From positions 43,871 to 107,870 of the forward strand of contig JANWXM010000012.1 of assembly GCA_025055285.1 (NCBI GenBank): a stretch of DNA of 64,000 nucleotides, given 5' to 3'. The notes beneath the pieces are model-generated. The model was not told the DNA's origin and did no database searches. It saw only the letters and a program-made list of their open reading frames with translations. The translations under genes and the position numbers were made by a program. Source of the stretch: Saprospiraceae bacterium (GTDB lineage: Bacteria; Bacteroidota; Bacteroidia; Chitinophagales; Saprospiraceae). This document shows, piece by piece, positions 52,436-62,175 of the stretch (the stretch's first letter is position 1; each line of letters begins with the position of its first letter).

Positions 52436-53593
52436 TTAGTAGAATGTGCGGTGCTCGCGAGCCATAGTGCGCAGCAAGCGGCAGCAGCGGTAACGGTCTT
52501 CACAGTATTCGGCGTGCAACCAATCGAGGTGTTCTACAATACGCGGAATGCCAATTTCATCAGCCCAAGCCAACAACCCTTTTGGATAATTCATACCATG
52601 TGTCATAGCTAAGTCTATGTCGTCGCGCGAGGCAATGCGCAAGTAATAAGCATCGGCGGCCTCGTTGATAAGCATGCATATGATGCGTGTGAAGATTTGC
52701 TTTCCAAGCATCTCGTCCTGTACGGGTTCCGGATTTACTGCCCCCTCGCGATAGTCGTAAAAGCCTCGCCCTGTTTTGCGGCCTAAATAATGGGCATCTA
52801 CTAGGCGCTTCTGGGTAAAAGAGGGTTTGTAGCGCGGGTCGTAGTAAAAGGAGCGAAATACCGTTTCCGTAACAGTGTAGTTGATGTCGTTTCCGATGAA
52901 GTCCATGAGTTCGAAGGGCCCCATCCGAAATTTTCCAAAAGTGCGCATCGCCCAATCAATCGTAGGCGCATCTGCTATGCCTTCATCCAAAATGCGCAGT
53001 GCCTCGCCATAAAAGGGACGAGCTACTCGATTTACAATGAAGCCTGGAGTGTCTTTAGCCAGTACAGTCGTCTTCCCCCAACGATGGATGAGCGCCCGCG
53101 CTTTTTCCAAGTATTTCGAATCGGTCTGAAGCGCTGGAATAATTTCTACCAATCGCATTATAGGCGCGGGATTGAAAAAATGAATCCCTAACGCCCGTTC
53201 AGGGTGTTGCAACTGAGCAGCAATGGCTGATACAGATAGCGAAGAGGTGTTTGTGGCTAAAATCGTCTCAGGAGATACTACCGCCTCCAAACTTTTAAAA
53301 GCGATTTGCTTCGTCTCTAGATCTTCAACAATGGCTTCGATGACAATATCGCAATCTCGAAATTCACTCATGTGGTCGGTATAGACGATTCGATTCATGA
53401 GTGCTTCAGACTCGCTAACCGTCATCTTGCCCTTTTCTACCAAACCAGCAAGTGTCTCTTTTAAGTTTTTGCACGATTTTCGAAGGGCAGGACTCAAATT
53501 GTCACACACTACAACTTTATGCCCGTTGGCCGCTGCCACCTGTGTAATGCCGCTCCCCATGGCACCGGCGCCAAGCACTCCTACAATTTCCAT
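52436..53593 (-). CDS. 3-hydroxyacyl-CoA dehydrogenase (PaaH/FadB type)
   Basis: A 385-residue NAD+-dependent dehydrogenase. N-terminal GVLGAGAMGSGITQVAAANGH is the NAD motif (6-16). LATNTSSLSVSAIA and LGIHFFNPAPIMRLVEIIP carry the catalytic histidine/serine region, and TPGFIVNRVARPFYGEALRIL and GPFELMDFIGNDINYTV complete the family. The C-terminal second domain (about 300-385) is longer than in HBDH of clostridia, as in PaaH. It makes 3-oxoacyl-CoA from 3-hydroxyacyl-CoA, in phenylacetate or fatty acid breakdown. The paaI gene follows 11 nt after. A one-mismatch -7 element (TACTTTCG, 53646-53639) lies 45 nt upstream. Confidence 0.9.
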   Translation of the reverse strand: MEIVGVLGAGAMGSGITQVAAANGHKVVVCDNLSPALRKSCKNLKETLAGLVEKGKMTVSESEALMNRIVYTDHMSEFRDCDIVIEAIVEDLETKQIAFKSLEAVVSPETILATNTSSLSVSAIAAQLQHPERALGIHFFNPAPIMRLVEIIPALQTDSKYLEKARALIHRWGKTTVLAKDTPGFIVNRVARPFYGEALRILDEGIADAPTIDWAMRTFGKFRMGPFELMDFIGNDINYTVTETVFRSFYYDPRYKPSFTQKRLVDAHYLGRKTGRGFYDYREGAVNPEPVQDEMLGKQIFTRIICMLINEAADAYYLRIASRDDIDLAMTHGMNYPKGLLAWADEIGIPRIVEHLDWLHAEYCEDRYRCCRLLRTMAREHRTFY

Positions 53594-54170
53594 AAGTCAA
53601 TTTTCTGCTGATGAATAGGTGATCCTCATTTGGACGAGCGAAAGTAGAAAGGGAATACGCTTTAAAACGTCAAAACTTCGTCCAATATGGGAAAAGAGCG
53701 CGCTAAAGTCCTATTTCATTTGAAATCTGAAACCGTCTATAGTCCATTTAATCTTTCGTTAATTTTGGATTGCGCGTTCGAGCAACAAGACAGCAGCGAG
53801 TTTACTTGTTGGGCTGCGGTAACGAAGGCCCATATTATTCCCCGTAAACTTTCTTAATATAAGGCTGATGACTACGACGGAAACGCGCTATTTCTCACTA
53901 CCCGAGTAGCTCCCTTGGCCATTTACTTCCATATTTTTTCGCGAATGCTCGCCATCAAGGAACACAAGCCGATTTTTTCCCTGAATAGCTGACCTTTAAA
54001 AAATGACATAAATAAATCGTTATCAGGGTCTTGTTGAAAGACTCGATGAGGAAGGGCGCATTAGCACGTGTTTTGTCTGCAGGTCTTGGAGGTGCTTTTT
54101 GACTTAGGAGCCTTTGCAAGGCGTCTCTCGATAGACTACCTTTGGGCATCGAAAACGTGCAATCGTTGTT
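53594..54170. other. Divergent spacer between the dehydrogenase and ruvC genes
   Basis: No supported gene. It has a plus-strand TAATTTTG (53760-53767) with nothing coding behind it for 400 nt, and a 7-bp repeat CAACAAG/CTTGTTG (53783-53811) that could form a stem. The ruvC promoter lies at the right edge. Confidence 0.45.
54113..54144 (+). promoter_or_regulatory. Promoter of ruvC with both Bacteroidota boxes
   Basis: TTTG (54113-54116), 20-nt spacer, then TACCTTTG (54137-54144). This is the best complete -33/-7 pair in the window and gives a leader of about 20 nt to the ATG at 54171. Confidence 0.7.
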
Positions 54171-54758
54171 ATGCCTGTTCGCATTCTTGGCATAGACCCG
54201 GGAACGAATGTACTGGGCTTTGCCGTTCTTGAGGCCGATAAGGATCGTATTCATCTCTTGGAGATGGGAGTTGTTACTCTCGCTCATGTTGGAGATGCGC
54301 ACACGATTAAACTGCGCCATATTTTTGAACAAGTTCAAGAGCTTATCCGACGATATAGCCCTGATGAGATGGCAATTGAAGCGCCTTTTCATGGCAAGAA
54401 CGTACAGTCTATGCTCAAGTTGGGCAGAGCGCAAGGGGTAGCCATTGCTGCTGGCATGGTCAATGGTTTGTCTATTGCTGAATACTTGCCCAAAAGGGTT
54501 AAGCGCGCTATCACGGGCAATGGCAATGCTTCAAAGCATCAGGTAGCAGGGATGCTGGGCAATCTTTTGCACCGCACGTTCGAAGAACAATATTTCGACG
54601 CTACTGACGCTTTGGCAGTAGCCGTATGCCATTGGTTTCAGCGCTCTAGCCTAGAGCATGCGCGTCGTATTTCTGGGAGTTGGAAATCTTTCCTGCGTGA
54701 GAATCCAGATAGAATTGTCTCTACTCAGAGAGGCTTGCAATCCAAGAAGTTATCCTAG
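54171..54758 (+). CDS. ruvC: Crossover junction endodeoxyribonuclease RuvC
   Basis: A 195-residue Holliday junction resolvase. The four acidic catalytic residues are visible: D9 in ILGIDPGTN, E70 in MAIEAPF, and D143/D146 in FDATDALAVAVCH. The helix-dimer segments VQSMLKLGRAQGVAIAAG and KRAITGNGNASKHQVAGML match RuvC family motifs. It makes symmetric nicks in four-way junctions with RuvAB. Length is close to E. coli RuvC (173) with a basic C-terminal extension. It is convergent with tilS. Confidence 0.95.
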   Translation: MPVRILGIDPGTNVLGFAVLEADKDRIHLLEMGVVTLAHVGDAHTIKLRHIFEQVQELIRRYSPDEMAIEAPFHGKNVQSMLKLGRAQGVAIAAGMVNGLSIAEYLPKRVKRAITGNGNASKHQVAGMLGNLLHRTFEEQYFDATDALAVAVCHWFQRSSLEHARRISGSWKSFLRENPDRIVSTQRGLQSKKLS

Positions 54759-54778
54759 GGTTTTTTCCAAAAAGCGAT

Positions 54779-54793
54779 GAGCCAAAATGGCTC
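54779..54793. terminator. Small hairpin between convergent ruvC and tilS
   Basis: GAGCCA (54779-54784), loop AAA, TGGCTC (54788-54793). On the minus strand it is followed after a few bases by TTTTT (54773-54769), on the plus strand by TTGTTGG. It may weakly terminate both genes. Confidence 0.4.
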
Positions 54794-54829
54794 TTGTTGG
54801 TCGAGGAATGTACTCGGGCGTTGGGACTA

Positions 54830-56161
54830 TCAGTTTCTAATCCAAGTGAGCTTCAGAACTTTAGAAGTTTTTTCTGTTACTTTGAAAGGTTCTGAAAGAC
54901 GCAGCCCAACTACCCAGATGATCTGGCCATCAGCATTTTCGAGGATCCAGACTCGCTCTTTCTCGATGACAGACATTTTTTGATTCGTGAAGAAGTCCTG
55001 AAGCTTCTGTCTCTTTCCGCCCATACCTAGAGGCTGAAAAACATCGCCCGACCGCCAACGGCGCAGAAGCAGCGGGAAGCGCAGGCGGCCAGCATCTACT
55101 ACAACGGCATGGGGGTCTTTCGAAAGGACGTAGTTCGGCTGAGTTTCGGTGAGGAAAATTCGGCTGTTGTCGGGAAGGCGTACCATTAGGTCATCAGCAT
55201 GCAATCGAATAGACTCTTGCGACGGAGAACTAGTAACAAGTAACCACATCTGGCGCCCAACGACGAGTCGGTAGCCCTGCTTTGAGGACCACTCCGCTCC
55301 TGGCGATTGCCGACTGCGCCACATGGCTTGAGCTTGCTCGGCAGAAAATCCATAGGGTTGTAGTAGATCAAAGAGTGCATCCGCGGGTGCTGGGAGCGCT
55401 TCTATTTCTTCCACTGAGATAGAAAAGATACCTTCTTCACCGGAAGGCTGTAGCAGTTGTCTTAGTAGATACTGAGCGTTAGCATCAGCAGCGCGCAGGT
55501 AATGGAGGGTATTGCCCGCTCGGTGGACGAAATCCGGGAAAAGTTCCTCCAAAATAGGCAAAACTCTGTGTCGCAATGCGTTACGCGTATAGTGTAAATC
55601 GGCATTACTCTTATCCTCTCGCCACGTCAGGCCATGAGCTCGCGCATAGGTCTCAATCTCGTCTCGCGTAACGGAGAGCAAAGGCCGGATCACGCGTCCG
55701 CTGCGCGGCGGAATACCAGCTACACCGCTTAAACCACTACCTCGTGAAAAATGAAACAGCGCAGTTTCTATTGAATCATTCAGATGATGGGCGGTGGCAA
55801 TATACTCCCAGCCATCTTCATCGCATAGCGATTCGAACCATTGATAGCGCAACTGGCGTGCCGCTACTTGAATGGAAATGCCTTGCTCCTCGGCATAGGC
55901 GCGTGTATCAAAACGCTGAGTATACAGAGGTAAGCTCCATGCTTGGGCCAATGTCCGCACGAAGTGCTCATCGCCGTCCGATTCCTCACCTCGGAGTTGA
56001 AAGTTGGCATGTGCTAAAGCCATTGGCTGCTGACGTTCACGCAGCAGATGAGTTAGTACCACCGAGTCTATCCCTCCGCTAAGGGCAACCAAGACCTTCG
56101 CTCCTGGAGGCAACAGGTCGTGTTCTCTGCAAAAAGCCTCTACTTTATTCCATAAGTTCAT
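54830..56161 (-). CDS. tilS: tRNA(Ile)-lysidine synthetase TilS
   Basis: About 443 residues. It modifies C34 of tRNA-Ile(CAU) to lysidine so that AUA is read as isoleucine. The PP-loop motif LVALSGGIDSVVLTHLL (about 24-40) binds ATP. FQLRGEESDGDEHFV, ATAHHLNDSIETALFHFSRGSGLSGVAGIPP and RNALRHRVLPILEE are TilS hallmarks. The C-terminal domain has RWRSGDVFQPLGMGGKRQKLQDFF. The ATG at 56161 is preferred over the upstream TTG at 56170. The gene lies convergent with ruvC and 60 nt after the SLC13 transporter gene on the same strand. Confidence 0.94.
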   Translation of the reverse strand: MNLWNKVEAFCREHDLLPPGAKVLVALSGGIDSVVLTHLLRERQQPMALAHANFQLRGEESDGDEHFVRTLAQAWSLPLYTQRFDTRAYAEEQGISIQVAARQLRYQWFESLCDEDGWEYIATAHHLNDSIETALFHFSRGSGLSGVAGIPPRSGRVIRPLLSVTRDEIETYARAHGLTWREDKSNADLHYTRNALRHRVLPILEELFPDFVHRAGNTLHYLRAADANAQYLLRQLLQPSGEEGIFSISVEEIEALPAPADALFDLLQPYGFSAEQAQAMWRSRQSPGAEWSSKQGYRLVVGRQMWLLVTSSPSQESIRLHADDLMVRLPDNSRIFLTETQPNYVLSKDPHAVVVDAGRLRFPLLLRRWRSGDVFQPLGMGGKRQKLQDFFTNQKMSVIEKERVWILENADGQIIWVVGLRLSEPFKVTEKTSKVLKLTWIRN

Positions 56162-56220
56162 GTCGTTCAAAACTTCGGCCCATTCTATTCCGGGAGGATT
56201 TTGCTCGTCTACAAAGGAAA

Positions 56221-58005
56221 TTAAAATGGGAAAAACACGGGTATTAGTAGGCTTGCTAGAATCCAGAACAGCAGATTTAGTGGAGTTCCTACCCGAAAAA
56301 AGTCGCGAAATGTGTAGTCACCTGCAGCATATACCATCGTATTCGTTTGATAGCCAATCGGTGTCATAAAACTGGCAGAGGCAGCAAAGGTAATCGCCAT
56401 TAGAAATGGCCGAGCGGAAACCCCCATGGACTCTGCCATGGCAATGACGATTGGCGCCAACAACACTACAGTAGCATTGTTCGACATTACCTCTGTCAGT
56501 AGGCTGGCAAACAGATAAACAGCACTTAATACGATAACCGGGCTGACCGCATCGCCAAGGGCTTGTATCTGCTCTGCCATCAGGCGAGCCGCTCCTGTTT
56601 TCTCTAGAGCTAGCCCTAAGCTAAGTGAGCCAGCGAGAAGCATAATCACTTTCCAACTGATGCTCCTGTAGGCCTCTTCTGGTGTAATGACTCGCGTGAT
56701 AATCAGCACTAAACAGCCTAAAAGAGAAGCCGTTACGATGGGAAGAATTTCTAGCGTAGCTACAATGATAACGCTTGCGATGACGCTCGCTGAAATTAGT
56801 GCCTCACGCCGGAGAAAGTCTGTATAATCAGTGTGGCTGATTACAAACAAGTCCGGGTATTTGCGATGCAGCAACTCCGACTGGTCTTTTGGCGAGCCCA
56901 ACAATAGGCAATCGCCAGCGCTCAACTTCCAATCGCTTAGGAGGCGATGCTCTAGTCCCTTTCGGCCGCGAACCCCGAGAAAAACCGCATTCCCAAATTT
57001 GGCCTCAAAATCTATTTCTGAAAGGCGTTTTCCCGCTAAGTCGGATTCGGGCAGAACCACTACCTCATGGAGCGCTAATCCAATACCCGATTTGGGCAAA
57101 GTCTCCTGATTAGGCAAAGGCTGTACTAGAACCCGATTCCGCTTTTGCAATTTGCGCATTTGCTCGACATCACCCTTTACCTTCAGTACATCGCCCTCTT
57201 GTAGAGTAAAATCCTCCGACGGAGCAAAGAAGCGTTGGTTGCCGCGCTGTACTTGAATGATTTCTACACCCAGTTCGGTAACAAGCGGCGAGGTTTTCAC
57301 TGTCTTGCCGATGGAGGGCGCGCCGGATTGCAGAACTACATTTGTCACATATTCTCCCAAATGAAACTTCTCCTCTAACGTAGGTCCCTTCTTATACCCA
57401 GGCAAGAGAGGCCAGCCAACGAACAACAGGTAGAGAAAACCTGCAGACAAAAAAATCAACCCTAAAGGCGTCATTTCGAACATGCCAAATGGTGCGAGCC
57501 CATTCTTAGCTGCCATTTCACTCGCTAGGATGTTCGTAGAAGTACCCACCAGCGTGCATACTCCTCCGAACAGTGAGGCATATGAAATAGGGATAAGAAG
57601 TTTTTCAGGACTGGCTTTCAAGTTGCGACAACAGGAAATTACTACGGGAATAAAGAGGGCTACCACAGGGGTGTTGTTAATGAACGCAGAGAAGAAGGAT
57701 ACTGACGCTAGCATGACCCCTGCGCCTATCCAGTAATTGCGCCGAAACAGTCGCTCTAAGAGGGTCATAACTGGATGAAGCGCACCACTTTTGTCCACAG
57801 CTGAACTTAAGACAAACATTGCAGCAACAGTAGCCACTGCGGTGTTGCTAAAACCGGCAAGCCCTTCTGCTGGCGTTAAAATACCCGTAAGAACCAGCGC
57901 TGCAATAACGAACATGGCAGTGACATCGATAGCCACGACCTCAGTGGCAAACAGGAGGATCGCTCCTACCAAGATGATTATTGTCAAAAGAATTTCAACA
58001 TTCAT
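56221..58005 (-). CDS. SLC13/DASS-like permease with two TrkA-C regulatory domains
   Basis: About 594 residues. It has about 10-12 membrane helices in two blocks (about 1-195 and 400-594) with two cytoplasmic RCK/TrkA-C-like domains between them (about 205-290 and 300-390). FINNTPVVALFIPVV and LTEVMSNNATVVLLAPIVIAMAE are the mirrored SNNT-type motifs of the SLC13/arsenite-permease (ArsB/NhaD) superfamily. Substrates in relatives are dicarboxylates, sulfate or cations; I cannot choose. Start ATG at 58005 (MNVEILLTII); the frame extends 8 codons further upstream. A one-mismatch -7 element lies at 58035-58028. Confidence 0.88.
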   Translation of the reverse strand: MNVEILLTIIILVGAILLFATEVVAIDVTAMFVIAALVLTGILTPAEGLAGFSNTAVATVAAMFVLSSAVDKSGALHPVMTLLERLFRRNYWIGAGVMLASVSFFSAFINNTPVVALFIPVVISCCRNLKASPEKLLIPISYASLFGGVCTLVGTSTNILASEMAAKNGLAPFGMFEMTPLGLIFLSAGFLYLLFVGWPLLPGYKKGPTLEEKFHLGEYVTNVVLQSGAPSIGKTVKTSPLVTELGVEIIQVQRGNQRFFAPSEDFTLQEGDVLKVKGDVEQMRKLQKRNRVLVQPLPNQETLPKSGIGLALHEVVVLPESDLAGKRLSEIDFEAKFGNAVFLGVRGRKGLEHRLLSDWKLSAGDCLLLGSPKDQSELLHRKYPDLFVISHTDYTDFLRREALISASVIASVIIVATLEILPIVTASLLGCLVLIITRVITPEEAYRSISWKVIMLLAGSLSLGLALEKTGAARLMAEQIQALGDAVSPVIVLSAVYLFASLLTEVMSNNATVVLLAPIVIAMAESMGVSARPFLMAITFAASASFMTPIGYQTNTMVYAAGDYTFRDFFRVGTPLNLLFWILASLLIPVFFPF

Positions 58006-58049
58006 AGCACAGGCATGCCTTCTTCTCAAAGGTGCAGCGCAACAGTTGG

Positions 58050-58952
58050 TTATGCGTGCAAGATATCGTACAAGTGGTCGTGGTATTCAGGGAACTCTGG
58101 CAGGTTGTTGTGCCCTGCTCCTTTTATAGGGATGAGGTAAATGTTGTCTGGCGCCAGCGTTTGCAGCATTTCACTCTGTTGGTAGGGAATTAGGCGATCT
58201 TTGCTGCCGTGTAAGATGAAAATAGGGCACTGTACTTTTCGAATAAATAAATCCGTACGAATGTGATAGCGCAGTAGCCATCGCAAGGGCAGCCAGAAGC
58301 CATAGCGGCGAATGTGATAATAGAACGAATAATAAGGGCAGTCCAAGATGAGAAGCTTCGGGTTGTTCCATGAAGCAATGCGGGTTGCTAATCCGCTGCC
58401 CAAGGAGCGCCCATAAAGCACGATGCGCGTTTCGCCATAGCGAGCAGCCAACCATTTATACACTTGCTGAAGATCGCTGTAGAGAATATTCTCTGTTCGT
58501 CGGCCGCGGCTTTTGCCGAAGCCGCGAAAATCCATGATGAAGAAGTCGTAGCCCTTGCCTATGAAATCACGGGCAAATTTACCCCAGCCCTTAATGCTAC
58601 GCGAATTTCCTTTGATATAGAAGACTACTCCCTTGCTGTTTGGTATCTGAAAATGCAGGGCGTTTACCACTCCGCCATCTTCCATCTCGAAGTTAAGTTC
58701 CTCAAAAGGAAAGGGATATTGGTATGTAAACCAGGAGGGTAGTCGCTCTGGCCGGAAGAAAAACAAGTCTTGACCGAAGTAGAAAAACAAGCACGCTCCG
58801 CCATAGACCATGGCGGCCCAAACAAATACCGACAGCAGTACATCGCGTTCCACGTGGCGAAAGTAGAATATAGCACCCGTAAAGCCAATAGAGGATACAA
58901 ACTCGGTCAAAGCAATTGCTCGCCAGAAAGAGTCTGCTTTGCCCGAAAGCAA
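58050..58952 (-). CDS. Membrane-anchored alpha/beta hydrolase (Bem46/YfhR-like)
   Basis: Up to 300 residues. One or two N-terminal membrane segments (about 12-32 and 36-58) precede an alpha/beta hydrolase domain. The nucleophile elbow GRSLGSG is at about 177-183, an aspartate follows in ILHGSKDRLIPY, and the catalytic histidine is in GAGHNNLPEFPEYHDHL. The family acts on esters or lipids; no substrate is known. The start is uncertain. TTG at 58952 is the frame limit, a GTG at 58853 would keep one clean anchor helix, and an ATG at 58811 would cut into it. It is divergent from the BNR-repeat gene. Confidence 0.82.
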   Translation of the reverse strand: MLSGKADSFWRAIALTEFVSSIGFTGAIFYFRHVERDVLLSVFVWAAMVYGGACLFFYFGQDLFFFRPERLPSWFTYQYPFPFEELNFEMEDGGVVNALHFQIPNSKGVVFYIKGNSRSIKGWGKFARDFIGKGYDFFIMDFRGFGKSRGRRTENILYSDLQQVYKWLAARYGETRIVLYGRSLGSGLATRIASWNNPKLLILDCPYYSFYYHIRRYGFWLPLRWLLRYHIRTDLFIRKVQCPIFILHGSKDRLIPYQQSEMLQTLAPDNIYLIPIKGAGHNNLPEFPEYHDHLYDILHA

Positions 58953-59028
58953 GAAAAGGGATTGGCACTCATTTCCTCATTTTTCTTTAGTCTTGCAGCG
59001 TATTAAATCATTAAAAACGGGTCATTGT

Positions 59029-62000
59029 ATGCGACAATTAATAACCCTTTCCTTATTTGTAGCGGTAGCCACATGGCCGACTTTAGCGCAAAAACCTCAG
59101 CCTTCTGCTGCTGCGGCGCGCATCGACGAACGTTTGTACAATGCATTAGAATGGCGTTGCATCGGCCCGTTTCGAGGTGGGCGTTCGGCTGCAGTTGTAG
59201 GCGTTTCAGGGAAGCCTAATTTGTTTTATTTCGGCGCTACAGGCGGTGGCGTGTGGCGCACTACAGATGGCGGCCGTACGTGGGAAAACATTTCAGACGG
59301 CTATTTTGGTGGGTCTATAGGAGCGGTAGAAGTGGCACCCTCCGACCCAAATGTCATCTACGTCGGCGGTGGAGAAAAGACCGTACGAGGTAATGTGAGT
59401 GCTGGCACAGGTGTTTGGAAAAGTGTTGATGCCGGTCAAACATGGACGCACGTAGGACTACCCAACAGTCGGCACATTCCTCGGATTCGAGTGCACCCAC
59501 AAAATCCAGATATCGTCTACGCTGCAGTTTTGGGCGACCTGTTTAAACCCACCCCAGACCGCGGTGTCTACCGCTCTAAAGACGGAGGCCGCACGTGGGA
59601 GCGCGTCTTGTTTGTAAACGAGGATGCCGGAGCCGTAGATCTGTGTTTCGACCCGACTAATCCGCGTATTCTTTACGCCAGTACGTGGCGCGTGCGCCGA
59701 ACGCCATACAGTCTTAGCAGCGGCGGCGAGGGTTCAGGGCTGTGGAAGAGCACCGACGGCGGCGATACTTGGACGGAATTAACGCGCAATCCAGGTCTGC
59801 CTCAAAAAGATACCATTGGCATTATTGGCGTCACGGTCTCTCCTGTTAATCCAAAGCGCGTGTGGGCTATTATTGAAGCTCGAAACGGCGGAGTTTTCCG
59901 CTCTGATGACGGCGGCAAAACGTGGACAAAACTCAACGAGGATCGAAACTTGCGCCAACGTGCTTGGTACTACACTCGCATTTATGCCGATACGAAAGAC
60001 CCCGATAAAGTTTACGTGGTTAACGTCCAATACCACGTCTCCAAAGACGGTGGAAAAACCTTTACTGCCAAGTCAGCACCTCATGGCGACCACCACGACC
60101 TCTGGATTGCTCCTGAGGACCCTAACCGCATGATCATAGCCGATGATGGAGGCGCCCAAATCACTTACGATGGCGGTGAAACTTGGAGCACCTATCACAA
60201 TCAACCCACGGCGCAATTTTATCGCGTGACTACCGATAACGCCTTCCCTTATCGAATCTACGCCGCTCAGCAAGATAACACTACCGTTCGAATTCGCCAC
60301 CGCACCGAGGACGGCAGCATTGACGAACGCGATTGGGAGCCCACTGCTGGCGGAGAATCCGGTCACATCGCCGTAGATCCCACCAACGACGACATTGTTT
60401 ACGGAGGTTCCTACCACGGTTACTTAAGCCGCGTAGACCACCGCAACAAAACTCAACGCATCATCAATGTATGGCCTGAAGACAACTTGGGCCACGGTGC
60501 CGAAGATGCTCGATATCGCTTCCAGTGGAACTTTCCTCTCTTCTTCTCGCCGCATCAGCCAAATAAGCTCTACGCTGCCTCTAATCACTTACACGTGACC
60601 ACTGATGAAGGACACTCTTGGACTACCATCAGCCCCGACTTAACTACCAACGATAAGGAGCGTCAGAAATCCTCTGGCGGCCCTATCACCAAAGATAATA
60701 CTGGCGTTGAGTATTATTGCACCATCTTCGCTGCCTGCGAATCGCCCTACGAAGTCGGTCTGCTCTGGGTCGGTACAGACGACGGCCTTGTACATGTCAG
60801 TCGCGACGGCGGAAAAACCTGGGCGAACGTCACGCCACCTCAATTACCTAAGTGGTGTATGATCAATTGCGTTGAGCCTGACCCATTCCGAAAAGGAGGG
60901 TTGTACATCGCTGCTACCTCCTACAAGATGGGAGATTACAGCCCTTACCTCTTCCACACTGCCGATTACGGCCGTACCTGGCGCAAAATCACACAAGGCA
61001 TTGCTCCTGAACATTTTACACGTGTCATCCGTGCCGACCCGAAACGCAAAGGTCTCCTCTACTGCGGAACGGAACAGGGAATGTACATCAGCTTTGACGA
61101 TGGCGCAAATTGGCAGCGCTTCCAGCTCAATTTGCCTATCGTACCTATCACCGATTTGGCGATCAAGAACGACAACCTTATCGCTGCTACTCAAGGCCGA
61201 AGCTTATGGATCTTAGACGACCTCACAGTACTTCACCAAGTGCAAGAGAGTCTCGTCCAAAAAGACTTTCACCTTTATCAACCCATGCCTACTTATCGCA
61301 TGGCGGGCTACCAGGCCCGAAACCTCAAAACCGCTGGTACTAATCACCCAAGCGGTGTCATGGTGCACTTCTATTTGAAAAATAAGCCTTCCGAAAAAGA
61401 CTCCATCGCCCTAGAATTTCTCGATGCAGAAGGAAAACTCATTCGGCGCTTTGCCACTTACCACGAGAAGACGGATAAGCTCACGGATTTAAAAGAGGGT
61501 GGCAATCGTTTCGTGTGGAACATGCGTTATCCTGATATCAAGAAATTCGAAGGATTAGTCTTGTGGTCTACCCAACTTCTCGGGCCAAAGGTGCCGCCGG
61601 GCGAGTATCGTGTCCGCCTTATTTGGAATAGCCATTCGCAAGAAGAGCGCTTCACCATTCTGGCAGACCCGAGAGCATCAGCTCGTGCCGAAGACTACGC
61701 CGCTCAATTTGCTTTTGTTAAAGCATGCGCTGATAAGCTTTCAGAAGTGCATACTACCATCGAGCAAATTCGCAACCTGCGCACTCAACTGAAAAGCCTC
61801 GAGGGTCGCTTCCCCAACGAAGAACGCTTCAATGCCCTTCGTGAAAGAGTAAAAACCATTCAAACCACCCTTACAGAGATAGAAGAAGCACTCTACCAAA
61901 CGCAAAATCGCGCTCCGCAAGACCCGCTCAACTTTCCGGTGCGGCTCAACGACCAATTGGGCCATGTTATGGAAGTCGCTGCTGTAGGCGATTTTCCGCC

Positions 62001-62148
62001 CACTACCCAAGCTGTGCAAGTGAAAGACATGCTGTTTGAAAAGACAAACGCTGTACTAGCTCGCTGGCAGCAAGTTCGCGATAGCGACTTACCCGCATTG
62101 AATCGAATGATGCGCCAGTTAGAATTCGATGTAATTGGAGTAAACTGA
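59029..62148 (+). CDS. Large secreted BNR/sortilin-like beta-propeller protein
   Basis: A protein of 1039 residues with signal peptide (about 1-22). Two long beta-propeller regions (about 30-760) carry many Asp-box/BNR repeats such as TTDGGRTWENI, SVDAGQTWTHV, SKDGGRTWERV and SDDGGKTWTKL. A C-terminal part (about 800-1039) holds an FN3-like or Ig-like segment and a helical region with repeated QxxLxxLxxR patterns. It belongs to the VPS10/sortilin-like glycosyl hydrolase group widely annotated as 'WD40/YVTN/BNR-like repeat' or xyloglucanase-like in Bacteroidota and related phyla. Catalytic activity is unproven. There is no T9SS C-terminal domain. A one-mismatch -7 element TAGTCTTG lies at 58988-58995. 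The frame is open further upstream to 58939. Confidence 0.88.
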   Translation: MRQLITLSLFVAVATWPTLAQKPQPSAAAARIDERLYNALEWRCIGPFRGGRSAAVVGVSGKPNLFYFGATGGGVWRTTDGGRTWENISDGYFGGSIGAVEVAPSDPNVIYVGGGEKTVRGNVSAGTGVWKSVDAGQTWTHVGLPNSRHIPRIRVHPQNPDIVYAAVLGDLFKPTPDRGVYRSKDGGRTWERVLFVNEDAGAVDLCFDPTNPRILYASTWRVRRTPYSLSSGGEGSGLWKSTDGGDTWTELTRNPGLPQKDTIGIIGVTVSPVNPKRVWAIIEARNGGVFRSDDGGKTWTKLNEDRNLRQRAWYYTRIYADTKDPDKVYVVNVQYHVSKDGGKTFTAKSAPHGDHHDLWIAPEDPNRMIIADDGGAQITYDGGETWSTYHNQPTAQFYRVTTDNAFPYRIYAAQQDNTTVRIRHRTEDGSIDERDWEPTAGGESGHIAVDPTNDDIVYGGSYHGYLSRVDHRNKTQRIINVWPEDNLGHGAEDARYRFQWNFPLFFSPHQPNKLYAASNHLHVTTDEGHSWTTISPDLTTNDKERQKSSGGPITKDNTGVEYYCTIFAACESPYEVGLLWVGTDDGLVHVSRDGGKTWANVTPPQLPKWCMINCVEPDPFRKGGLYIAATSYKMGDYSPYLFHTADYGRTWRKITQGIAPEHFTRVIRADPKRKGLLYCGTEQGMYISFDDGANWQRFQLNLPIVPITDLAIKNDNLIAATQGRSLWILDDLTVLHQVQESLVQKDFHLYQPMPTYRMAGYQARNLKTAGTNHPSGVMVHFYLKNKPSEKDSIALEFLDAEGKLIRRFATYHEKTDKLTDLKEGGNRFVWNMRYPDIKKFEGLVLWSTQLLGPKVPPGEYRVRLIWNSHSQEERFTILADPRASARAEDYAAQFAFVKACADKLSEVHTTIEQIRNLRTQLKSLEGRFPNEERFNALRERVKTIQTTLTEIEEALYQTQNRAPQDPLNFPVRLNDQLGHVMEVAAVGDFPPTTQAVQVKDMLFEKTNAVLARWQQVRDSDLPALNRMMRQLEFDVIGVN

Positions 62149-62175
62149 TGCTTTCTTTCGGGAATGAGGTTTGAA

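Noticed and set aside
53955..54434. 159-codon minus-strand ORF overlapping ruvC
   Set aside because: It lies antisense to the conserved ruvC gene and has no recognisable features.
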